Shown here piece by piece: positions 53,235 to 61,690 of a stretch of 64,000 nt of DNA. This DNA is from Falsiroseomonas frigidaquae (GTDB taxonomy: Bacteria > Pseudomonadota > Alphaproteobacteria > Acetobacterales > Acetobacteraceae). The translations under genes and the position numbers were made by a program. The notes under the pieces were generated by a model. It searched no databases. It saw only the letters and a program-made list of their open reading frames with translations, and was not told the DNA's origin. Every line of letters begins with the position of its first letter. The stretch's first letter is position 1. Where the stretch lies: the NCBI RefSeq assembly GCF_012163145.1, contig NZ_JAAVTX010000007.1:310001-374000 (forward strand), in the 5' to 3' direction.

Positions 53235-54539
53235 ATGACCGTCACGGCCAACGGGTCCGTCACATTTACCCTCGACGGGTCCAACCGCAGTACCAGCCTG
53301 CCCATCCTCAAGGGAACGATCGGCCCGGATGTGGTGGACATCCGCAAGCTCTACGCCGACCTCGGCGTGTTCACCTTCGACCCGGGCTATGGCGAAACCG
53401 CGAGCTGCGAGAGCCAGATCACCTACATCGACGGCGATGAGGGTGTTCTGCTGTACCGCGGCTACCCGATCGAGCAGCTCGCCGAGAATTCGGACTTCAT
53501 CGAGGTCTGCTACCTGCTGATGAACGGCAACCTGCCGACCGAGGCGGAACTGGCGAAGTTCCGCAAGGGTGTGACCTACCACACCATGGTGCACGAGCAG
53601 ATCCGCAACTTCTTCAACGGGTTCCGCCGCGACGCGCACCCGATGGCGATCATGTGCGGCGTGGTCGGCGCGCTGGCCGCCTTCTACCACGACAATCTCG
53701 ACATCAACGACGCGCACCAGCGCGAGATCGCCGCCTTCCGCCTGATCGCGAAGGTGCCGACCATCGCCGCCATGGCCTACAAGTACAGCCAGGGCCAGCC
53801 CTTCGTATATCCGCGCAACGACCTGTCCTACGCGGCCAACTTCCTGCACATGCTCAATTCCGTGCCGGCCGAGGAATACAAGGTCTCGCCGACACTGGCC
53901 AAGGCGATGGACCGCATCCTGGTCCTGCATGCCGACCATGAGCAGAATGCCAGCACCTCCACGGTGCGGCTGGCCGGCTCCACCGGCGCCAACCCCTTCG
54001 CCTGCATCGCCGCCGGCATCGCCGCGCTGTGGGGCCCGGCGCATGGCGGCGCGAACGAGGCGGTGTTGAAGATGCTGGCCGAGATCGGCCATGTCGACAA
54101 CATCCCGGACTTCATCGCCAAGGTGAAGGACAAGAACTCCGGCGTGAAGCTGATGGGCTTCGGCCACCGCGTGTACAAGAACTTCGACCCGCGCGCGAAG
54201 ATCATGCAGCAGAGCTGCCACGAGGTGCTGTCCGAGCTTGGCATCAAGGACGAGCCGCTGCTCGACCTCGCCATGGCGCTGGAGAAGGTGGCGCTGGAGG
54301 ACGAGTACTTCGTCTCCCGCAAGCTGTACCCGAACGTCGACTTCTATTCGGGCATCATCCTGAAGGCGATGGGCATCCCGACCAGCATGTTCACGGTGAT
54401 CTTCGCCGTGGCGCGCACCGTCGGCTGGGTCAGCCAGTGGAAGGAGATGGTGGAGGATCCGAGCCAGCGCATCGGCCGTCCGCGCCAGATCTACACCGGC
54501 CCGGCGCAGCGCGACTATGTGAAGGTCGCCGCGCGCTGA
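53235..54539 (+). CDS. gltA: Citrate synthase (type II)
   Basis: Condenses acetyl-CoA and oxaloacetate at entry to the TCA cycle. 434 residues, the length of the hexameric Gram-negative form. Catalytic and substrate residues lie in [45 protein letters not shown] and [14 protein letters not shown] 53235 follows GAGGAA at good spacing. Monocistronic, with a candidate promoter upstream and a clear intrinsic terminator downstream. Acetyl-CoA from PcaF would feed here. Confidence 0.96.
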   Translation: MTVTANGSVTFTLDGSNRSTSLPILKGTIGPDVVDIRKLYADLGVFTFDPGYGETASCESQITYIDGDEGVLLYRGYPIEQLAENSDFIEVCYLLMNGNLPTEAELAKFRKGVTYHTMVHEQIRNFFNGFRRDAHPMAIMCGVVGALAAFYHDNLDINDAHQREIAAFRLIAKVPTIAAMAYKYSQGQPFVYPRNDLSYAANFLHMLNSVPAEEYKVSPTLAKAMDRILVLHADHEQNASTSTVRLAGSTGANPFACIAAGIAALWGPAHGGANEAVLKMLAEIGHVDNIPDFIAKVKDKNSGVKLMGFGHRVYKNFDPRAKIMQQSCHEVLSELGIKDEPLLDLAMALEKVALEDEYFVSRKLYPNVDFYSGIILKAMGIPTSMFTVIFAVARTVGWVSQWKEMVEDPSQRIGRPRQIYTGPAQRDYVKVAAR

Positions 54540-54580
54540 ACCCGGCGGGGCCACCCGGCCCCGCATCCACCGCCTGCCAG

Positions 54581-54613
54581 ACGCCCCGCCGGCCCTGCCG
54601 CGCGGGGCGTTTT
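54581..54613 (+). terminator. Rho-independent terminator of gltA
   Basis: Perfect 9-bp stem ACGCCCCGC / GCGGGGCGT around a 12-nt loop, followed directly by TTTT, 42 bp after the gltA stop. The best intrinsic terminator in the window. Confidence 0.88.
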
Positions 54614-54976
54614 CGTGCCCGGGTGGCCACCACGGGGCACAAGCCGCCCCTCGCCGGGCCAGGCGACGAAAAAAAACGTTGGCCCCGTCCGCCCGGTCGC
54701 CGGGCTCCGCCGCAACCGGAAAATCCGCAGCCGTGCAATTGCGACGTTGGCGCAAGCAATTGAAAGCCTGTGGAAAAATCCTGCGGTGCAATTGCGCGAC
54801 AGCTTCGCGTCATCGGCGGCACCCCATCCAGGCCCTCTGGCCTTCCGCGCAACCTGGGCGATTCTGCAACCCGAACGGGTGCTTTCTTAAGAAAACCTGA
54901 ATTTTCGCCTTGAACTCACGCGCAGTTCAGGGAATCTATCTACGTAGGGTTGATATCCACAGGGGACATAAACCAG
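54614..54976. other. Gene-free, palindrome-rich intergenic region
   Basis: About 360 bp with no convincing gene. It is less GC-rich than its surroundings and contains: GTGCAATTGCG twice (54733-54743 and 54786-54796, centres 53 bp apart, about five helical turns), another CAATTG at 54757, TGTGGAAAA (54769-54777) and ATATCCACA (54953-54961), each one mismatch from a DnaA box, and the 12-bp palindrome TTTCTTAAGAAA (54882-54893). This is probably a regulated promoter region of the following gene; an origin-like function is a weaker possibility. Confidence 0.6.
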
Positions 54977-55627
54977 ATGAGCGAAACACTACGCCTGGGC
55001 TCCGGCAAGGAACTCGACGAACTCGTCCGCAACCGCCTGCGCCTCTGGCCGCAGCACCCGCCTGGCATCACCCGTACCCCGAAGCAGCCGGGCACCTGGC
55101 TGCGCGGCCGGCCTGGCGAGCTGTCCATGGCGGCGCAGCCCTTCCTCAAGCTGCCGGGCACCAACACCTACCGCACCATCCCGGACGGCCTCTGGCTGCA
55201 TTTCAGCCCGGACCCGGCGGATCGCTATGCCGACATCCTCTGCATCGAGGCCTGCGGCTCGATCTCCAACCTGCAGGACAAGCGGGCGCGCTTCGCCCCC
55301 TCCACCGGGTCCCTGCTGGTGGTCTGCCCGCTGCGCTGGATGATGGAGCGGGTGGGGGCGGAGGATACGACGCCGCGCTGGCGCCTGATCCGCCTACTGC
55401 GGGAAGCACCGACCGAGCCGCTGGTGCTGCCGGTGCGCGACGTGCGGGTGCTGTATGGGCTGAAGGCGCGCCACTACCTCGGCTTCGCCAAGTCCCAGAT
55501 GCCGGCGCCGCACGAATACTTCTGCCCGATGGAGGCCCTGACCGCGGTGGATGGGCATGAGGCGCCGGAGATGCAGTCCCTGATCGGCCGCGCCAGCGCC
55601 ACCGCCAACTTCATGACCCCTCCCTGA
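54977..55627 (+). CDS. Hypothetical protein of unknown family
   Basis: 216 residues, not recognised. AGGGGA lies ten bases before ATG 54977; TTG 54950 is an alternative. The composition is that of a soluble globular protein with several Trp and Arg: LVRNRLRLWPQHPPGITR near residue 18, TYRTIPDGLWLHFSPDPADR, then ILCIEACGSISNLQDKRARF and LVVCPLRWMMERV. No signal peptide or membrane helix. It stands alone between the gltA terminator and a strong hairpin, with an elaborate upstream region, which suggests a regulated single-gene unit. Confidence 0.8.
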   Translation: MSETLRLGSGKELDELVRNRLRLWPQHPPGITRTPKQPGTWLRGRPGELSMAAQPFLKLPGTNTYRTIPDGLWLHFSPDPADRYADILCIEACGSISNLQDKRARFAPSTGSLLVVCPLRWMMERVGAEDTTPRWRLIRLLREAPTEPLVLPVRDVRVLYGLKARHYLGFAKSQMPAPHEYFCPMEALTAVDGHEAPEMQSLIGRASATANFMTPP

Positions 55628-55639
55628 GCCGATGCCTAC

Positions 55640-55683
55640 GGGCCGGCGCGAAGCGGGTGGTGGGACCCGCTTCGCGCCGGCCC
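55640..55683. terminator. Perfect 18-bp stem hairpin after the unknown gene
   Basis: GGGCCGGCGCGAAGCGGG, an 8-nt loop TGGTGGGA, then the exact complement CCCGCTTCGCGCCGGCCC. It lies 12 bp after the stop codon. No T-run follows, so it is either a bidirectional barrier, a factor-assisted terminator or an mRNA-protecting stem. Confidence 0.75.
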
Positions 55684-55788
55684 GGCTCCGGCCCACGAAA
55701 AATGCCACAGGAACTTCACTTCCCCCCCCTGCCCGGCCCGCGCAGGTCGCTCTAGATCGGCAACGCGATTTCATGCAGCGGGAAAACG

Positions 55789-56793
55789 ATGGCACTAGAT
55801 CGGCGGAGTTTCGGCCTGGCCGCGGCGGGCATCGCCGCCAGCCGGCTTCTCTCGACCCCGGCACTCGCCCAGGGCGGCGTCTCCGGGCCGCTGGTGCTCT
55901 ACACCTCCCAGCTCGAACCTGATGCGGCGCAGACGGTGGAGGCCTTCCGGGCCCGCCATCCGGGCGTCACCGTGGAATGGATCCGCGCCGGTACCGGCCA
56001 GATCATGACCCGGCTGCGCGCCGAGATCGCCGCCGGCCAGCCCCGCCCCGACGTGCTGCTGCTGGCCGACAGCCTGACCTTCGAGGGCCTGCGCGCCGAG
56101 GGCCGGCTGCGGCCGAGCCCCGAGGTGAAGCTGGGCGGCACCCCCGCCGGCCAAGTGGATGCGGCGCGCGGCTATTTCGCCACCAAGCTGATCACCACCG
56201 GCATCGTCCACCACACCCGTGCCCCCTTCGTGCCGAAGACCTGGACGGATCTGCTGGACCCGCGCGCGCGCAACCAAGTGGCGATGCCGTCGCCGGCCGT
56301 GTCCGGCGCCGCGGCCATCCATGTGACGGCGCTGGTGCAGAATCCGGCGCTCGGCTGGTCCTATGTGGAAAAGCTGGTGGCGCATGGCGTGCAGGCGCGC
56401 GGCGGCAACGGCCCGGTGATGCAGGCGGTGGCCGGCGCCGAGCGCGCCTTCGGCATCGCCATCGACTACCTGCCGATCCGCGAGGCCGCCAAGGGCGCCC
56501 CCGTGCGCTTCGTCTTCCCCGAGGACGGCGTCTCCGCCATCACGGAACCGGCGGCGATCCTCTCGACCACCCGCAACGCCCCGGCGGCCATCGCCTTCAT
56601 CGACTTCCTGCTGTCGCGGGAGGGCCAGGCGCTGGCTTCGCGCCAGGGCTTCCTGCCGATCGACCCGGAGGTGGCGCCGCCGGCCGGCTTCCCGGATCCG
56701 AAGTCGATCCGCATCATGCCGCTGGATGCCGCCCGCGCCGCCGCCGAGCAGGCCGAGATCCTGCGCCGCTTCGCCGCCCTGACCAGCGGCTGA
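55789..56793 (+). CDS. ABC transporter extracellular solute-binding protein (FbpA/AfuA-like)
   Basis: Periplasmic receptor of the ferric-iron/phosphonate/thiamine class, 334 residues. Leader LDRRSFGLAAAGIAASRLL ends near ALAQ; then GPLVLYTSQLEPDAAQTVEAF and IRAGTGQIMTRLRAE as in FbpA-type proteins, ending VAPPAGFPDPKSIRIM. Followed 16 bp later by the permease gene. Iron is the default guess; the tyrosine pair that binds Fe(III) is not obvious, so another anion is possible. Confidence 0.88.
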   Translation: MALDRRSFGLAAAGIAASRLLSTPALAQGGVSGPLVLYTSQLEPDAAQTVEAFRARHPGVTVEWIRAGTGQIMTRLRAEIAAGQPRPDVLLLADSLTFEGLRAEGRLRPSPEVKLGGTPAGQVDAARGYFATKLITTGIVHHTRAPFVPKTWTDLLDPRARNQVAMPSPAVSGAAAIHVTALVQNPALGWSYVEKLVAHGVQARGGNGPVMQAVAGAERAFGIAIDYLPIREAAKGAPVRFVFPEDGVSAITEPAAILSTTRNAPAAIAFIDFLLSREGQALASRQGFLPIDPEVAPPAGFPDPKSIRIMPLDAARAAAEQAEILRRFAALTSG

Positions 56794-56809
56794 GGCGCCC
56801 GCCCGGAAC

Positions 56810-58480
56810 TTGACGCGGGACCAGGACTTCGCGCCCGGGCACGGCCTCGGGCGCGGCATTGCGGGGCTTTCGCTCGGCTGGCTGCTGCTGGTCGGCGCCA
56901 TTCCGCTCGCCCGGCTGCTGGCGGAGGCGCTGGGTGGCACGGCGGTGGCGGCCGCCTTCTCCGATACCGCGATCTGGCGGGCCGCCTGGCGATCCCTGGC
57001 CCTGTCGCTGGCCGCCGCCGCGCTGGCCACGCTGATCGGCGGCGCGCTGGCCTGGGCGCTGCTGCTGCGCGGCCTGCCGGGGCGGCGCGTGCTGATCTTC
57101 TGCGCGGTGCTGCCCGCCCTGGTGCCGGCGCAGGTCATGGCGCTGGGTTGGATCCAGGCCGGCGGCCCGGCCTCCCCGCTTCTGCTGGCGCTGGGGATGG
57201 CGCCGCCGATCGGCACGCCGAACCCGGTCTATTCACCCATCGGCATGGCGCTGCTGCTGGCTGCGCAATCGGCACCGCTGGTGCTGCTGGCCGTCGCCGC
57301 CCTGCTGCGCCGCGTGCCGGGGGAGGTGGTGCTGGCCGCGCGGGGGCTGGGCGCCTCGCCGGAGGCCGCCTTGCGGCGCGCCGTCTGGCCGCTGCTGGCG
57401 CCGGGTCTGCTGGCGGGGGCGGGGCTGGCCTATGTCGCGGCACTCGGCAATTTCGGCGTCGGCGCGCTGATCGGCATCCCGGCGCGCTTCACCGTGCTGC
57501 CGGTGCTGATCTGGCAGCGCCTGTCCTCCGGCGGCACCGCCTCGCTTGCCGAGGCCGCGGCGCTGGCGCTGCTGCTGGCGGCGATGGCCGCGCCGGCCCT
57601 GGTGCTCCAGGCGCTGGCGGCGCGGCGGGCGCCGGCGTCCGGGCGGCTGCCGTTCGCGCCGGTGGCGCTGCCGCGGGCCGGGCGCCTCGTCGTGCTCGGC
57701 CTCGTAGCGGCGTACCTGTTCATCGTGCTGGCGGTGCCGATGCTGGCGCTGCTGGCCGCGGCGCTGGTGCCCGCGATGGGGATGGAACTCACACCCGCCT
57801 CCGCCACGCTGCGACACTTCCTGGCCGCCGTCGCGGCCGATGCGCATACCGGGCGCGCCTTCGCCAATTCGCTGCTGCTTTCGGCCGGCGCCGCGCTGCT
57901 GCTGGCGGCCGCGGCGCTGCCCATCGCGCTGACGCTGCGCGCCCGGCCGGTGCGGCTGGCGGCGACGGCGGTGGACCTGCCCTATGCCCTGCCCGGCGCC
58001 TGCACCGGCGTCGCTGCCATCCTGGTGGTGCTGTCGCTGCCGGGCGGCGGGGCGCTGTATGGCACGCTGGGGGTGATCCTGTTCGCCTACCTCACGCGCT
58101 TCCAGGCGCTCGCCCTGCGCCCGGCCGCGGCGGCCGCCGCCCGGCTGGACCCGCTGCTGGAGGATGCGGCGCGCGGAATGGGCGCGGGGCCATGGCGCCG
58201 GCTGTGGTCGATCCACCTGCCGCCACTGGCCCCGGCGCTGGCCGCCGGCGGCATATTGGTGGCGCTGACGGCGGTGAACGAGGTAACGGTTTCCTCCCTG
58301 CTCTACGGGCCGGGGACGCAGACCCTGGGGGTGCTGGTGTTCAGCCTGCAGGAAAGCGGGCAGTCGCCGCTCGCCGCGGCCGTATCCTGCCTGGCGCTGC
58401 TGCTGAGCGCCGCGCTGATGGCCGCGGCCACACTGGCGGCACGGCGGCTGCCGGCAGGGACGCTGCCATGGCGGCCCTGA
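56810..58480 (+). CDS. ABC transporter permease, fused-type (FbpB-like)
   Basis: 556 residues, a double-length permease with about twelve membrane helices and two EAA loops: ARGLGASPEAALRRAVWPLL and ARGMGAGPWRRLWSIHLPP. That is the FbpB/SfuB/ThiP arrangement. The start is TTG 56810. No ATPase gene follows; instead a GNAT gene overlaps its end by 13 bases, so the energising subunit must be encoded elsewhere. Confidence 0.9.
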   Translation: MTRDQDFAPGHGLGRGIAGLSLGWLLLVGAIPLARLLAEALGGTAVAAAFSDTAIWRAAWRSLALSLAAAALATLIGGALAWALLLRGLPGRRVLIFCAVLPALVPAQVMALGWIQAGGPASPLLLALGMAPPIGTPNPVYSPIGMALLLAAQSAPLVLLAVAALLRRVPGEVVLAARGLGASPEAALRRAVWPLLAPGLLAGAGLAYVAALGNFGVGALIGIPARFTVLPVLIWQRLSSGGTASLAEAAALALLLAAMAAPALVLQALAARRAPASGRLPFAPVALPRAGRLVVLGLVAAYLFIVLAVPMLALLAAALVPAMGMELTPASATLRHFLAAVAADAHTGRAFANSLLLSAGAALLLAAAALPIALTLRARPVRLAATAVDLPYALPGACTGVAAILVVLSLPGGGALYGTLGVILFAYLTRFQALALRPAAAAAARLDPLLEDAARGMGAGPWRRLWSIHLPPLAPALAAGGILVALTAVNEVTVSSLLYGPGTQTLGVLVFSLQESGQSPLAAAVSCLALLLSAALMAAATLAARRLPAGTLPWRP

Positions 58481-58914
58481 TCCGCCCCGCCCGGGCCGAG
58501 GATCTGGCCGGGATGCTGGAGCTGTACCGGCACCTGAACCAGGACGATCCGCCCCCCGCCCCCACAGCCGCGGAGGCGGCCTGGCACGCCCTGCTGCATT
58601 CGGGCCTGACCACGGTCTTCGTGGCGGAGATGGAGGCGCGGCCCGTGGCGTCCTGCACCCTCGTCATCGTGCCGAACCTGACGCGCGGCGGCCGGTCCTA
58701 TGGCGTGATCGAGAATGTCGTGACCCACGCCGCCCATCGCCAGCGCGGCCTCGGTCATGCCGTGCTGCAGGCGGCGCTGGACGCGGCCTGGGCGGCGGGT
58801 TGCTACAAGGTGATGCTGGCCAGCGGCTCGAAGCAGGAAGCGACGCTGCGCTTCTACGAGGCCGCCGGCTTTACGCGCGGCGGCAAGACCTTCTTCGAGG
58901 CGCGGCGCCGCTGA
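58468..58914 (+). CDS. GNAT family N-acetyltransferase
   Basis: 148 residues. ATLIRPARAEDLAGML-like opening (here AALIRPARAEDLAGMLELY), acetyl-CoA loop in VVTHAAHRQRGLGHAVLQAAL, and the C-terminal LRFYEAAGFTRGGKTFFE. Start ATG 58468 lies inside the end of the permease gene, indicating translational coupling. The unusual position in place of an ABC ATPase gene may be a deletion scar or a genuine link. Substrate unknown. Confidence 0.9.
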   Translation: MAALIRPARAEDLAGMLELYRHLNQDDPPPAPTAAEAAWHALLHSGLTTVFVAEMEARPVASCTLVIVPNLTRGGRSYGVIENVVTHAAHRQRGLGHAVLQAALDAAWAAGCYKVMLASGSKQEATLRFYEAAGFTRGGKTFFEARRR

Positions 58915-58956
58915 ACACGCCGACCGGCCCGTTCAGCACGATGACCGCACCGCGCA

Positions 58957-59787
58957 TCACACCAGCAGCGAATAGAACATCCGCATCGCCGTGATGAACA
59001 GGAACAGCGCGAAGGCCCGCTTCAGCAGCAGCGGCGGGATGGTGTGCGCCAGGTGGACGCCCCAGGGCGCCGCGATCATGGAACTCGGCACGATCAGCGC
59101 GAAGCCGATCAGGTTGACGTAGCCGAGGCTCAGCGGCGGCAGCAGCGGGTCGCCCCAGCCGCCATAGATGAAGCCGATGGTGGCCGGGATCGAGATGATG
59201 ATGCCGAAGACGCTGGCGGTGGCCACCGCGCCGCGGATCGGCGCGCCGAACATCGACAGGATCGGCACGCCCACCGTGCCGCCGCCAATGCCCATCATGG
59301 CGCTGACCGTGCCGATGAAGCTGCCGAGCAGCTGCCGCAGCACGCCGCCCGGGAAGCTGTCCCGCAGCTTCCACTCCACGCCCGTGAAACCCATGTTCAG
59401 CGCCACCAGGATGGCGATGGTGGCGAAGACCAGGGTCAGCGCCTCGCCCTTCAGCCAGATCGCCAGGATGGTGCCGAACAGCACGCCGACGCCGATCGAC
59501 GGCGCCAGGGATTTCAGCAAGGGCACGTCCATGGTGCCCTTGGCGAAGTGCTTGCGCGCCGACTGGATGCTGGTCGGGATGATGGTGGCGAGCGAGGTGC
59601 CCACCGCCAGCTTCATCTGCACCGCCTCCGGAATGCCGAACAGCGGGAACACGTTGAACAGCACGGGCACGATGACGATGCCGCCGCCAACGCCGAGCAG
59701 CCCGGCCAGGGTGCCGGAGACGATGCCGGTCAGTGCCATGGCAACCGCCAGGCCGGCGAGCCACATCGGGTCCGTCATATGCTCCAT
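58957..59787 (-). CDS. TauE/SafE family (TSUP) permease
   Basis: About 276 residues, eight predicted membrane helices. The family repeats appear as SGTLAGLLGVGGGIVIVPVL near the N-terminus and ISAMMGIGGGTVGVPIL-like sequence (SAMMGIGGGTVGVPILSMF) mid-protein. Such proteins export sulfite or move sulfur-containing or organic anions. ATG 59787 or 59778 are both possible starts. Divergent from a second TSUP gene; the sulfite dehydrogenase at 34-36 kb makes a sulfite role attractive but unproven. Confidence 0.88.
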   Translation of the reverse strand: MEHMTDPMWLAGLAVAMALTGIVSGTLAGLLGVGGGIVIVPVLFNVFPLFGIPEAVQMKLAVGTSLATIIPTSIQSARKHFAKGTMDVPLLKSLAPSIGVGVLFGTILAIWLKGEALTLVFATIAILVALNMGFTGVEWKLRDSFPGGVLRQLLGSFIGTVSAMMGIGGGTVGVPILSMFGAPIRGAVATASVFGIIISIPATIGFIYGGWGDPLLPPLSLGYVNLIGFALIVPSSMIAAPWGVHLAHTIPPLLLKRAFALFLFITAMRMFYSLLV

Positions 59788-59882
59788 GATGCAGGCGACT
59801 CCTGATGCGGCCGGGTGATGCAGGCGGGGGTGCCGCGTGCCATACACCCCGCCTCCCACTGCGTCATCCCGGGGTCCCGCGC

Positions 59883-60650
59883 TTGTCCATCATCACAGAC
59901 CCCTGGTTTTGGGTGCTCGCCGCGCCCGCCTTCCTGCTGACCGGCATCAGCAAGGGCGGCTTCGCCTCCGGCGCAGGGAACGTGGCGGTGCCGCTGATGG
60001 CGCTGGTGGTGCCGGCGCCGCAGGCGGCGGGCATCGCGCTGCCGGTGCTCTGCGCGATGGACATCTCCTCGATCCGCGCCTGGTGGGGGCGGTGGAGCTG
60101 GGCTGAGCTCCGCATCATCCTGCCGGGCGGCCTCGCCGGCATCGCCGTGGGGGCCGCGGTGTTCGGGCTGATGAGCGATGCGGCGGTGAAGCTGATGGTG
60201 GGCGGCATCGCGCTGGTCTTCCTGGCGCGCAGCCTGTGGCAGGCCCGCCCCGGCCGCGCCACGCCGGCGCCCGCCACCCCCGGCCGGCTGCGCGGCGGCT
60301 TCTGGGGCATGATCTCCGGCTTCACCAGCACGGTGGCGCATGCCGGCGGGCCGCCGCTGGCGGTGTACCTGTATCCGCTGCGGCTGGACCGGGCGACGCT
60401 GGCGGCGACCACCGTCGTGTTCTTCACGGTGATGAACTACGTGAAGCTGGTTCCCTACGCCCTGCTCGGCCAGCTTTCGGCCAGCAACCTGCTGACCAGC
60501 CTGCTGCTGCTGCCGCTGGCGCCGATCGGCGTGCGGCTGGGCATCTGGCTGCAGTCGCGGATGAGCGATCGGGTCTTCTACCGCATCGTCTATGCGATGC
60601 TGGCGGTCACCGGCAGCAAGCTGGTGTGGGACGGGCTGGCGGGGCTGTAG
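59883..60650 (+). CDS. TauE/SafE family (TSUP) permease
   Basis: About 255 residues from TTG 59883, the codon that gives the usual short N-terminus (SIITDPWFWVLAAPAFLLTG); ATG 59805 would add a non-hydrophobic extension. TSUP motifs: TGISKGGFASGAGNVAVPLM and MISGFTSTVAHAGGPPLAVY. Only weakly similar to its divergent neighbour, so the two are not a recent duplication. Its stop is directly adjacent to that of the convergent TRAP receptor. Confidence 0.87.
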   Translation: MSIITDPWFWVLAAPAFLLTGISKGGFASGAGNVAVPLMALVVPAPQAAGIALPVLCAMDISSIRAWWGRWSWAELRIILPGGLAGIAVGAAVFGLMSDAAVKLMVGGIALVFLARSLWQARPGRATPAPATPGRLRGGFWGMISGFTSTVAHAGGPPLAVYLYPLRLDRATLAATTVVFFTVMNYVKLVPYALLGQLSASNLLTSLLLLPLAPIGVRLGIWLQSRMSDRVFYRIVYAMLAVTGSKLVWDGLAGL

Positions 60651-61646
60651 TCAGCCGCCGCTGCGATAGGCGGCCAGGATCTCGGACCCGGCGGTGCCGG
60701 CCTTCTCCTCCCACGCCTTCACCGCCGCGCCGCCGGCTTCCTTCAGCGCCGCCAGCAGCGGCGCGCCGGGCCGGGCGATGGTCACGCCATTCTCCCGCAT
60801 GCGCTGCTGGTTCGCGGCGTCGCGGGTTTCCAGCAGGGTCCAGAGGCTGGATTCCGTGCGCGTCGCGGCGCGTTCCAGCGCGGCCCGCTGGTCCTCGGTC
60901 AGCGCGCCGAGCCTGGCCGGATCGCCGAAGGCCAGGCTGACCGGCATGGCGTAGCCGATCTCGGTGAAATGCGGCAGGTGCTCCCACAACCGCCGCCCGG
61001 CGCCGCCATCGCCGGAGGACAGCACGGCATCCAAAGATCCATCGGCCAGCCGCGTCGCCACCGCCTGGAAGCTCAGCATTTCCGCCGCCGCGCCCAGGGC
61101 GCGCATCGTCTCGGTCCCCGTGGCGTCATAGGTGCGCAGCTTCAGGCCGCGCAGATCCGCCGGCGTCGCGATCGGGCGGCGGGACCAGATGCCGGTGGGC
61201 GGCCAGGGCGTCACATGCAGCAGCGTGACGCCCAGCGTCTCCAGCGCCTCCTGATAGGCCGGGCGGGCCGCCACCAGCAGCCGCTTCGCCTCCGCGGCGG
61301 AGGTTGCCAGGAAGGGCAGCGAGGACAGCAGGAACACCGGGTCCAGCGCGCCCAGCGCCCCGGCGAAGGCATCGCCGATGGCGAAGCGCCCTTCCGCCAC
61401 GGCGCGCGGCATGGCGGCGGATCGCACGCCGCCCGGCGCGTCGAAGGCGGGGGTGATGACCAGCGGCTTCGCGGCCTCGGCCAGCCGCACCAGGCCCTCC
61501 GCCGGCATGGCGCCCGCCGGGTATTCGGTGGCGGCGGTCCAGGCCCCGGCGGCGGGCTGCGCGCCACCCTGTTGCGCCCCACTCTGTTGCGCCGATGCGG
61601 CGAAGGGCATGGTGGCGGTCAGGGCAATCAGGCTGCGGCGGCGCAT
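60651..61646 (-). CDS. Orphan TRAP-type solute-binding protein (DctP-like)
   Basis: 331 residues. Leader RRRSLIALTATMPFAASAQ, a Gln/Gly/Ala linker with a repeated QQ-GAQ pattern, then a DctP core: PPTGIWSRRPIATPADLRGL and LKLRTYDATGTETMRALGA near residue 170, the position of the carboxylate-binding arginine. No DctQ/DctM genes nearby; either it shares the 19-21 kb permease or a remote one. Confidence 0.82.
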   Translation of the reverse strand: MRRRSLIALTATMPFAASAQQSGAQQGGAQPAAGAWTAATEYPAGAMPAEGLVRLAEAAKPLVITPAFDAPGGVRSAAMPRAVAEGRFAIGDAFAGALGALDPVFLLSSLPFLATSAAEAKRLLVAARPAYQEALETLGVTLLHVTPWPPTGIWSRRPIATPADLRGLKLRTYDATGTETMRALGAAAEMLSFQAVATRLADGSLDAVLSSGDGGAGRRLWEHLPHFTEIGYAMPVSLAFGDPARLGALTEDQRAALERAATRTESSLWTLLETRDAANQQRMRENGVTIARPGAPLLAALKEAGGAAVKAWEEKAGTAGSEILAAYRSGG

Positions 61647-61690
61647 GGGGCGGGACTCCGGGGGCCGCCGAGAATAGGACGAGGCTTCGG

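Noticed and set aside
54614-54976. Chromosomal or plasmid origin of replication
   Set aside because: Only two imperfect DnaA-like boxes, no dnaA/repABC/parAB neighbours and no clustered AT-rich unwinding element; kept only as a possible regulatory region.
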